Below the pieces are notes generated by a model. That model was not told where the DNA came from, did no database searches, and worked only from the letters and a program-made list of their open reading frames with translations. A stretch of DNA of 5,223 nt from Clostridia bacterium (GTDB taxonomy: Bacteria; Bacillota_A; Clostridia; Oscillospirales; Acutalibacteraceae), in assembly GCA_017390825.1 (NCBI GenBank), contig JAFPAK010000181.1:1-5223 (forward strand), in the 5' to 3' direction. This document shows, one piece after another, positions 1 through 5,223 of the stretch (positions are counted from its first letter, which is position 1; every line of letters starts with the position of its first letter). The translations under genes were made by a program, and so were the position numbers.

Positions 1-318
1 ATCTACCTGCTGGATCTTGCCCTTATTGTAAGCGTTGCTAACCAACGGAACAAGCTGCGCCTGGGGCAGATGCTCCAAAATCACCGACGCCACCGCTGTA
101 CCGTGACCGTAGGTATCTTCGGTAGAAAGGGATGGGTCTAAATAATTTTTGCCTTCCAAGATATTTTCGCTTGGAATAGCGTTGGTGGAAATTCCGGTAT
201 CAATAATGGCAATTACCACCGGCCCTCTATTCGATTTTCCAAACAGACCCCACAGAGCTGCTACCACAAGACATAAGCATAGTGCGGCACAGAGTATAGG
301 CAATAATCGTTTTTTCAT
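1..318 (-). CDS. Subtilisin-like (S8) serine protease, membrane-anchored, N-terminal 106 residues only
   Basis: The ATG at 318-316 opens a frame that runs without a stop to base 1, so the C-terminal part is missing. The product starts MKKR, followed by a 22-residue hydrophobic stretch (residues 5-26) that acts as a signal peptide or, since no clear AxA cleavage site or lipobox is visible, as a membrane anchor. Only about seven residues later comes the beta strand VVIAIIDTG with the likely catalytic Asp40, then YGHGTAVA with the likely catalytic His72. The Asp-His spacing of 32 matches that of subtilisin BPN' (Asp32/His64). The oxyanion Asn and nucleophile Ser motifs would be past the left edge and cannot be checked. 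There is no room for an I9-type propeptide between anchor and core, which is unusual for secreted subtilases. The protease should act outside the membrane. It follows the giant surface protein gene by 70 bases in the same direction, so it may process or release surface proteins; that role is inference. Family assignment is firm. Confidence 0.9.
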   Translation of the reverse strand, partial: MKKRLLPILCAALCLCLVVAALWGLFGKSNRGPVVIAIIDTGISTNAIPSENILEGKNYLDPSLSTEDTYGHGTAVASVILEHLPQAQLVPLVSNAYNKGKIQQVD

Positions 319-322
319 TTTT

Positions 323-328
323 CCCTCC
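323..328 (-). promoter_or_regulatory. Ribosome binding site of the subtilase gene
   Basis: The minus strand reads GGAGGG followed by four A bases and then the ATG at 318-316. This is a near-perfect Shine-Dalgarno sequence at good spacing. It fixes the start codon of the protease, because no other in-frame ATG lies between it and the preceding gene. Confidence 0.88.
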
Positions 329-340
329 GCATAATACAAG

Positions 341-364
341 GGGGCACTGCGTACACAGTGCCCC
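341..364 (-). terminator. Intercistronic GC-rich hairpin, possible weak terminator or attenuator
   Basis: An inverted repeat gives a perfect 9-bp stem, GGGGCACTG paired with CAGTGCCCC, around a 6-base middle. In the minus-strand transcript the middle reads UGUACG, so a U-G wobble could close a GUAC tetraloop; the plus-strand copy would have a C-A mismatch there, which slightly favours function on the minus strand. It begins 24 bases after the stop codon of the surface protein gene and ends 12 bases before the protease ribosome binding site. The following bases (CTTGTATTATG) are not a proper U-tract, so a strong intrinsic terminator is doubtful. Partial termination, or protection of the upstream mRNA from 3' decay, would both fit. 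Confidence 0.6.
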
Positions 365-388
365 ACGATCTTTAAGTGAATTACTCAA

Positions 389-694
389 TTAGTAATTTCC
401 GCAAATATCCTCAACTCTACCGGTAACAGGTTTTGTGTTGTTCACCAAGGTGCTGTTGAGAGTAGGAGTTACCACAAAGTCCTTTGTTACAGTAGCAGTA
501 AAGGTAAGCGCATTGGTGTATTTACCGCCAACAAACTTAACATCTTTAATAGGCAAGCTACTTGGAATGTTGAAACCAATATTGGAAGTATAGTTAATGA
601 CTTCATTGAAAACTACTGTCAGTGTAATTTGGTCGCCCGCCTTGTACTGAGTCAGTGCAAGAGGTGCTAAGCCTAACTGACGAGGTGCAGTGCT
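389..694 (-). other. C-terminal Ig-like domain and end of the surface protein
   Basis: Residues 1510-1610 begin STAPRQLGLAP and contain YKAGDQITLTVVFNEVINYTS, the pattern (S/T-x-A-P ... Y-x-x-G-D-x-I-x-[IL]-x-V-x-F-x-E-x-V) of bacterial Ig-like domains often repeated in surface proteins. The chain stops right after VEDICGNY, which corresponds to the usual closing V-x-D-x-x-G-N strand, so the domain itself is about complete. Nothing follows: no LPXTG, no hydrophobic helix, no positive tail. Confidence 0.62.
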
Positions 695-3600
695 ATCATA
701 AACCTTTTCATAGAGGTTCAAATTTCTGTACTGCCAATCATCGTCATCCTCACCTTCAGCATTGAAGCCAAAGTTCAGTTTTGTACCCATATCCAGCACG
801 GCATATCCAGGTCTGGAGCTTGCGGAAATCATATCCCATCTTTCAATAACTTCATTCAATTTATAACCGCTAAATCCAAACACGCCCTGTGCGGATGTGC
901 CAAAATTTGGCAGAGAAATTGTCTTAAAGTCTTTCAGCTTGGAGCCGCCATTGGATGTAAAGGCATAAACAGCCGTTCTTGTCTTATCCGCATCATAGGT
1001 GTGACCTTCCATGAAGTTGATCATCTGATAGCCCTCGTCAACTTCCTTTACATCGAACTCAATGTACATATTTACGGAATCAGCAACGTGCTTCATATAC
1101 GCAATATCCGCACTGCCCAACTCATCCTGAATCAGTTCAAAAGCAGTATACTTATAACGGGTCTGGCTTGCATAACCGGCATCAGTAACCGTAACGGCTG
1201 TTGAACCCACATAGTTCTTTTGGTACCAACCAAAGTATGAACTGAACAACTGATAAATCGGTGTTGGCATTGTACGCTTTACAGACTTGGTGCTGCCAAG
1301 TTCACCTTGGCAACCGCCTACGGTGTCGAGAACCTTATACAGTTCTACATTGTAGTAACGAGCAGTATCGCCAATACGGAAGCTTGCATAAATTCCGTCA
1401 GACTGATAATCGTCTTTTTCCTTGATAACCACAGTCTTAGTTAAGTCACTCTCACCAAAGGTGAGGATACCGCTGCCTTCCTTGACAGGATCAACGTGGA
1501 TAAAGTGGTACTTGTCCTGTCCGGTTGCGTTTGCAGCCTCCGGTGTGTTACCGTAAGCTGTTCCGTTTACGGTACGGATATAAACAATCTGAGGATTGGA
1601 AGTAGCCACCGTACCCGCCGGCAGTGTTCTTGTAACGGTGTAGGTTACATCACGTCCGCTGCCGTTGGACTTAGCACTGGTGTAAGCAATGGTAAAAGTA
1701 CCGCCATGTGCCCACTTTGCAGTAAGTGAGAAATCTGCCTGTGTACCTCTTACAATCTCTGTCACCAATGTGTCGCCATTATACCAACCAATGAATTGAT
1801 AACCTTCCTTAGATGTAGGTGCTTCCAGTTTTACATCACCATCTTCGATTGTGTATGTTGCCGGATTTTCGCTATTGTTGGAAGTGGCTCCGGTTCCTAA
1901 ATCGTAAGTGATGTTAAACACATTCACTTCCCAAACTGCATACAAGGTAACCATAGCACCTTGTTCTGTGCCAAGGTTGGTGACAAGCTCACCATCGTCA
2001 TAGACTACATCACCGTCACGAGTGGTTGCCCAACCCTTAAAGGTGTAGCCTGGATTGGTGAAAATGGTGATGTCACTAAAGAGTGTCAGAGTTGCAGGGA
2101 CATCGTAGGTCATCAGCATAGACTCTGTAGGAATTTCTGTGCCTAAGCAACTATCAAAAACAACTACATACTGATTTGCAATCCATTTAGCATAGAAAGT
2201 CCATTCATTGTAAGAATCCAATGTAATCTGACCTTCTACCTTATTGTTAAGTCCTGCATCCGTGTACCATCCGCCGAATGTATAACCGGTCTTTTCAGGA
2301 TCATGGAGGACAAAAGTGTTATTGGTAACACTGAAGCTTTCGGGATTGTCCGATGCATTTGTAGCACCTTCCATATTTTCATAATGGATGGCGTATTGTT
2401 TTTCCCGCCACAAAGCATCTAAGTGTATCGTGCTCACACCCTCTGTGATTAACTGCCTCAAAGAAGTACCTGCACTATAGGTGTTAGTACCGTCAGTCCA
2501 ACCAACAAAGATGTAATCCGCATATTGGAAGGAGTTTTCTATCAAGGCATCGTCAACCGTCATCGTTTTGGATACTTCCTCTGTTGTACCGTTGTTTGCA
2601 TGGAATATTACTGTATACTCATTTATTGTCCAATTTGCGGTATAAGAGAGGTCTTCGGCAGGCATAGTGGTTGCCGGGGTTTCATCCCAGCTGAAGCTAT
2701 AACCTATATAAGAAGGCACAGGAGGAGTTATGGTTGCACCATAGTAAACCTCACCCTCTGTATAGGTTTGACCGCTTGCACTACCAATACCAAATTCCCA
2801 AGTAAGGGTATACTGATTACGGGTATAATAGTAGTTTACCACATTATCAGCTGCAATAGCTTTAATTGTAATGGTAGCTGTACTATCCGGGGCAGTAAAA
2901 CCTTCATAGGTTTGATGTGCCGGAGTAACCGTGCTATCCATATCAGCTGTACCGTTTTCGGTATTAAAGAGTGTATAACCGTTGCCGTCAACATTCTGCT
3001 GATAATGGTTTACAATATAGCCGTATTCACCTGCCGTCCACTTTGCAGTAACCGTCATATTTTCGGCACCCATTGTCGCATCGGTGAACTGTTCAGAGCC
3101 GTTATACCAACCGTTAAAGCCGTATCCCTCTCTTTCAGGAGTGGGCAAGGTAATGGACTCGCCGTATTTTGCGGTGATGCTTGTAGGTGTTATGCTGCCA
3201 CCGTCTGCATCAAAGGTAATGGTGTATGGATTACGGGTGTATTGATACTCTACTACCAGCATTCCATCGCCCTTGATGGTTTCGGTCTTAGCAGCAGGTG
3301 CAGTAAAACCGGTATATGTCTTGGTTTCGGGAGTTACAGAACTGTCGGTTGTACCTGTAAGGTTATCGGTATCTGCCAAGGCATAAGAACCGTCAAGCTG
3401 TTCCTTATAATGCGCTACCTTATAGGCAGTAGCATCATTTGGCTTCCACTGTGCCTGATAGGTAAGATTATTTGCAGGCATCGCAGTTGCAAGAGCCTTA
3501 TCCCAACCTACAAATTCATAGCCGGGACGAGTCATATTCTGAGGTGCGACGAACTCGGCTCCATAATATACATCCTTAACAATAGGCTGTGCACCACTGT

Positions 3601-5223
3601 ATGCAGGATCAAATGTCAGTTTGTATTGTACTCTGTCGTAATTGATCTTAATAACAGTCTTGCCACTACCATCAACCACGGCTTCGGTGCAGGCAATACC
3701 TTTGATCGTCATATTCGCTGCAATGATTGCACCATCAATGATATAGGTTTCGTCTGCGGTCTTTCCGCCCTCTACAACCTTATTACGCAATTCTGTTTCT
3801 GTAAGAACTGTACCCGTAAAGGTTTCATCCTCTATCATATTCTTCAGGAGATAACTGCCATCAGGTTGCTGCTCATAATATTCTACACGATAGCCTGTGT
3901 CGGGTAGTTTCTCCCAAAGTGCAGTATAGACGACATCTTCATCGCCCACTACGGAAATCGGTGTAACGGCAGTTGTACCATTTGCAGACCAACCGATAAA
4001 CTTGTAGCCACTTGCATTGAAATTAGGAGGATATACATCGGCACCGTATTTCAGTTCATATGCAACATCTTCTCCGCTATCTGCTTCACCATACTTAAAG
4101 GTTACAGTATGTCGCTGGAGACTATAATAGTAACGGAGCACTGCACTGCCATCAGGTTTAATTTTTAGTTCCTGTCTTACCGGAGCATTGAAACCTGTGT
4201 AATTCTTTACCGCAGGTGTTACATAACTGTCGGTGGTGCCGGTAAAGGCTTCGCTTTCAAACAGTTCATATTCACCGGACCTGAACTGCTCCTGATAATG
4301 TTCTACAGTATAAGGCGTATCGGTAGCGGGTGCCCATTTTGCGTAAATGTAAGCATCTGTATCCGGCATTGTCTCCGGGAAAGTATAAACTGTGTTCAGT
4401 TCTTCATCACTGTACCAACCTGCAAATACATAGCCTTGCTTTACAGGATCTGCAGGCGCAGTTACGACTGCTTCAAACTTTTTGTTAATGAGAGGAATGT
4501 ATGTACCACCGTTGGACACAGGAACAATTACATAACCATCTCGTAGATTATCCCAGTACAGAGAAATTTTTCTCTGTATAGGCTTGGAAGTGAATGTCAT
4601 CGGCTGTCTAATCCAAGTGATAATCATTTCGCCTTCCAACTTCTTATCTTCTTCATCCGGGTGAATCGTAATGGTGTTGGTCTGCGGATCGTAGGCAAAC
4701 TTGTCATTCGTCATTTTAATAACGAAATAAGACTTGTTACTATCGTCTTCCGGCAGATCAGGATCACACCAATCCGAGTAGATAGCAGAGCCGCCGGTGC
4801 CTTCACGCAAATCTAAATAATCCATAGAGAAGGTACTATCAGCAATCATAGCCGACCGCACGTGTTGTTTCAGGATTATTTCCGGCATCTTGCTTTGTTC
4901 CGTGGTAAAGTCCAGTACATTATTTCGGACACCTACCTCCCACAGCGACCACTCTTTATCTACCAAACTCTTTTCTGTGGCAAGTTTGCCACCTATAGCT
5001 TCTGCTTTAACATTGAGTTCAAAGAAGGCTCCCATTTCAATCAGTAGCGCACCGTTATACTTCTGGTTCTTTCCCTGTGAAGCGCTGTATTTCAGTTCAT
5101 AGTAGAAATAACCCCTCAGCCTTGCATACGGGCCTGCGGCTGCTTCAAATCCTACGTTTGCCACATCCTTGTCGATCAGCGCCACATAGAATTCCATTTG
5201 CAAGCCTGCCTTAATGCCTAAAC
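389..5223 (-). CDS. Giant multidomain surface protein with InlB B-type repeats, N-terminus outside window
   Basis: The frame is open from the right edge to the TAA at 391-389, giving 1610 complete codons. Numbering here counts from the first full codon at 5221. Order of parts: beta-rich region 1-229; InlB B-type repeats at 230-300, 370-440, 532-595 and 665-730, each followed by an 'HY' module (301-369, 441-531, 596-664, 731-802); five more InlB-type repeats in tandem, 803-1173; a Calx-beta-like domain 1174-1298; an unassigned region 1299-1509; and an Ig-like domain 1510-1610. InlB repeats carry the G-Y-x-F-x-G-W core and end in A-[KLQNV]-W. Proteins of this type are usually extracellular adhesins or envelope stalks in Firmicutes; the ligand is unknown. 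A TTG at 5203 followed by ATG at 5197 could be taken as a start, but coding-like sequence (LGIKAG) continues upstream and no ribosome binding site is seen, so the gene very probably extends past the edge. No sortase motif or C-terminal membrane anchor is present. No frameshift is seen. Confidence 0.93.
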   Translation of the reverse strand, partial: LGIKAGLQMEFYVALIDKDVANVGFEAAAGPYARLRGYFYYELKYSASQGKNQKYNGALLIEMGAFFELNVKAEAIGGKLATEKSLVDKEWSLWEVGVRNNVLDFTTEQSKMPEIILKQHVRSAMIADSTFSMDYLDLREGTGGSAIYSDWCDPDLPEDDSNKSYFVIKMTNDKFAYDPQTNTITIHPDEEDKKLEGEMIITWIRQPMTFTSKPIQRKISLYWDNLRDGYVIVPVSNGGTYIPLINKKFEAVVTAPADPVKQGYVFAGWYSDEELNTVYTFPETMPDTDAYIYAKWAPATDTPYTVEHYQEQFRSGEYELFESEAFTGTTDSYVTPAVKNYTGFNAPVRQELKIKPDGSAVLRYYYSLQRHTVTFKYGEADSGEDVAYELKYGADVYPPNFNASGYKFIGWSANGTTAVTPISVVGDEDVVYTALWEKLPDTGYRVEYYEQQPDGSYLLKNMIEDETFTGTVLTETELRNKVVEGGKTADETYIIDGAIIAANMTIKGIACTEAVVDGSGKTVIKINYDRVQYKLTFDPAYSGAQPIVKDVYYGAEFVAPQNMTRPGYEFVGWDKALATAMPANNLTYQAQWKPNDATAYKVAHYKEQLDGSYALADTDNLTGTTDSSVTPETKTYTGFTAPAAKTETIKGDGMLVVEYQYTRNPYTITFDADGGSITPTSITAKYGESITLPTPEREGYGFNGWYNGSEQFTDATMGAENMTVTAKWTAGEYGYIVNHYQQNVDGNGYTLFNTENGTADMDSTVTPAHQTYEGFTAPDSTATITIKAIAADNVVNYYYTRNQYTLTWEFGIGSASGQTYTEGEVYYGATITPPVPSYIGYSFSWDETPATTMPAEDLSYTANWTINEYTVIFHANNGTTEEVSKTMTVDDALIENSFQYADYIFVGWTDGTNTYSAGTSLRQLITEGVSTIHLDALWREKQYAIHYENMEGATNASDNPESFSVTNNTFVLHDPEKTGYTFGGWYTDAGLNNKVEGQITLDSYNEWTFYAKWIANQYVVVFDSCLGTEIPTESMLMTYDVPATLTLFSDITIFTNPGYTFKGWATTRDGDVVYDDGELVTNLGTEQGAMVTLYAVWEVNVFNITYDLGTGATSNNSENPATYTIEDGDVKLEAPTSKEGYQFIGWYNGDTLVTEIVRGTQADFSLTAKWAHGGTFTIAYTSAKSNGSGRDVTYTVTRTLPAGTVATSNPQIVYIRTVNGTAYGNTPEAANATGQDKYHFIHVDPVKEGSGILTFGESDLTKTVVIKEKDDYQSDGIYASFRIGDTARYYNVELYKVLDTVGGCQGELGSTKSVKRTMPTPIYQLFSSYFGWYQKNYVGSTAVTVTDAGYASQTRYKYTAFELIQDELGSADIAYMKHVADSVNMYIEFDVKEVDEGYQMINFMEGHTYDADKTRTAVYAFTSNGGSKLKDFKTISLPNFGTSAQGVFGFSGYKLNEVIERWDMISASSRPGYAVLDMGTKLNFGFNAEGEDDDDWQYRNLNLYEKVYDSTAPRQLGLAPLALTQYKAGDQITLTVVFNEVINYTSNIGFNIPSSLPIKDVKFVGGKYTNALTFTATVTKDFVVTPTLNSTLVNNTKPVTGRVEDICGNY
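695..1327 (-). other. Unassigned region of the surface protein between the Calx-beta-like and terminal Ig-like domains
   Basis: Residues 1299-1509, about 210 residues with no repeat character and no family that I recognise. It is rich in aromatic residues (YQLFSSYFGWYQKNY, QTRYKYTAFEL) and contains likely strands such as NMYIEFDVKEV and AVLDMGTKLNFGF. An acidic loop GEDDDDW (four Asp codons at 748-737) could be a metal site. The length and strand pattern would suit a beta-sandwich or jelly-roll domain, which would make it a candidate ligand-binding part, but this is only inference. Confidence 0.45.
1328..1702 (-). other. Calx-beta-like domain of the surface protein
   Basis: Residues 1174-1298. 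The order of strands and motifs fits a Calx-beta fold: DVTYTVTRT, then VYIRTVNGTAYGN (compare the family's Y-x-T-x-D-G-T-A pattern), then GSGILTFGESDLTKTVVIKEKDD (compare G-x-L-x-F-x-x-G-E-T-x-K-x-I-x-V) and YNVELYKVLD as last strand. The family is often calcium-binding; here the acidic stretch EKDD is in the place where ligands are expected, but calcium binding is not shown. The loop between NGTAYG and the GILTF strand is longer than usual. Confidence 0.6.
1703..2815 (-). repeat. Protein-level repeat array: five InlB B-type repeats in direct tandem
   Basis: Five units follow one another without HY modules: 2815-2621, 2620-2399, 2398-2174, 2173-1922 and 1921-1703. Each begins with a strand after a short linker (QYTLTW, EYTVIF, QYAIHY, QYVVVF, VFNITY) and ends with an A-x-W strand (TANW, DALW, YAKW, YAVW, TAKW). 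The central cores are GYSFSW, DYIFVGW, GYTFGGW, GYTFKGW and GYQFIGW; the first lacks one residue of the usual GW turn and the second has Asp in place of the first Gly. Unit length varies from about 65 to 84 residues through loop insertions. The block likely forms an extended rod between the mixed array and the C-terminal domains. Confidence 0.83.
2816..4534 (-). repeat. Protein-level repeat array: four InlB B-type repeats alternating with four HY (MucBP-like) modules
   Basis: The four pairs lie at 4534-4115, 4114-3629, 3628-3230 and 3229-2816 (InlB repeat first, HY module second in each). InlB cores are GYVFAGW, GYKFIGW, GYEFVGW and GYGFNGW; the repeat belongs to the Listeria-Bacteroides type, whose known members form small ubiquitin-like beta domains used as spacers or ligand binders. 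The HY modules begin with Y-x-V-x-[HY]-Y-x-[EQ]-[QN] (VEHYQEQ, VEYYEQQ, VAHYKEQ, VNHYQQN). Modules 1, 3 and 4 carry DSxVTPxxxxYxGFxAP and end in a tyrosine-rich strand such as RYYYS or NYYYTRN. They resemble MucBP-type repeats, but that assignment is from memory of the pattern. The second module is longer and lacks the DSxVTP signature. DNA of equivalent copies is clearly diverged, so these are not recent duplications. Confidence 0.82.
4535..5223 (-). other. N-terminal visible region of the surface protein, beta-rich, no family recognised
   Basis: Residues 1-229 of the visible protein. The first part has alternating hydrophobic and aromatic residues (MEFYVALI, RGYFYYELKY, GALLIEMGAFFELNVKAEAIGG), as expected for long amphipathic beta strands, perhaps the end of a larger repeated beta structure begun outside the window. 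The second part (about 110-229) has a short acidic loop around CDPDLPEDD, a strand pair around NTITIHPDEEDKKLEGEMIITW, and finishes with KISLYWDNLRDG, which leads straight into the first InlB repeat. It contains no membrane segment or catalytic motif that I recognise. It may act as a stalk or a ligand-binding domain, but nothing here decides this. Confidence 0.5.

Noticed and set aside
149..334. Plus-strand open frame of 61 codons
   Set aside because: It is the shadow of the subtilase gene, which has a catalytic motif pair, a signal segment and a strong ribosome binding site on the other strand.
331..336. TATTAT on the minus strand as a -10 promoter element for the protease
   Set aside because: Transcription would start within or after the ribosome binding site, and the -35 position would fall inside the hairpin stem with no TTGACA-like sequence.
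2236..2418. Minus-strand 60-codon frame inside the surface protein gene
   Set aside because: It is an alternative frame within a long, clearly supported coding region and has no recognisable protein features.
2525..3907. Plus-strand open frame of 460 codons opposite the repeat array
   Set aside because: It lies wholly antisense to the repeat region, its product is rich in Cys, Ile and Arg without any domain order, and no ribosome binding site precedes it. The length comes from the codon bias of the true minus-strand gene.
1703..4534. DNA-level direct repeats or phase-variable tandem repeats
   Set aside because: Repeat units are similar in protein but well diverged in DNA, with different lengths, so no long identical DNA repeat or short phase-variable tract was seen by eye.
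5195..5203. TTG at 5203 or ATG at 5197 as the start of the surface protein
   Set aside because: No Shine-Dalgarno sequence precedes either codon, no signal peptide follows, and the frame remains open with plausible protein sequence up to the edge.

Overview
The window carries two genes on the minus strand, both cut by the window edges. They are separated by a 70-base gap that holds a GC-rich hairpin and a strong ribosome binding site. Everything reads right to left. Codon use, the GGAGGG ribosome binding site and the type of surface protein suggest a Gram-positive Clostridia-like gut bacterium (Firmicutes, for example the Oscillospiraceae or Lachnospiraceae neighbourhood). This is inferred from protein style only; no phylogenetic marker is present.

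Positions 5223 to 389 encode the last 1610 residues of a very large extracellular, almost entirely beta-stranded protein. From its visible N-terminal side it contains: a beta-rich region of about 229 residues; four InlB B-type repeats (Listeria-Bacteroides repeats), each followed by a roughly 70-90 residue 'HY' module resembling MucBP-type repeats; five further InlB-type repeats in direct tandem; a Calx-beta-like domain; an unassigned region of about 210 residues; and a terminal Ig-like domain that ends at the stop codon. No LPXTG motif, membrane segment, S-layer homology domain or choline-binding repeat is seen. The reading frame stays open to the right edge, so the true start, and probably the signal peptide, lie outside the window.

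Positions 318 to 1 encode the first 106 residues of a subtilisin-family (S8) serine protease, recognised from the IIDTG aspartate motif and the GHGTAVA histidine motif at the canonical 32-residue spacing. It has an N-terminal hydrophobic anchor and apparently no propeptide. Its catalytic Ser lies beyond the left edge.

The two genes are in the same direction and closely spaced, so co-transcription is likely, with the hairpin able to lower protease expression relative to the surface protein. A role of the protease in processing or shedding its neighbour is a reasonable hypothesis, but nothing in the sequence proves it. I found no RNA genes, CRISPR arrays, insertion sequences or attachment sites.
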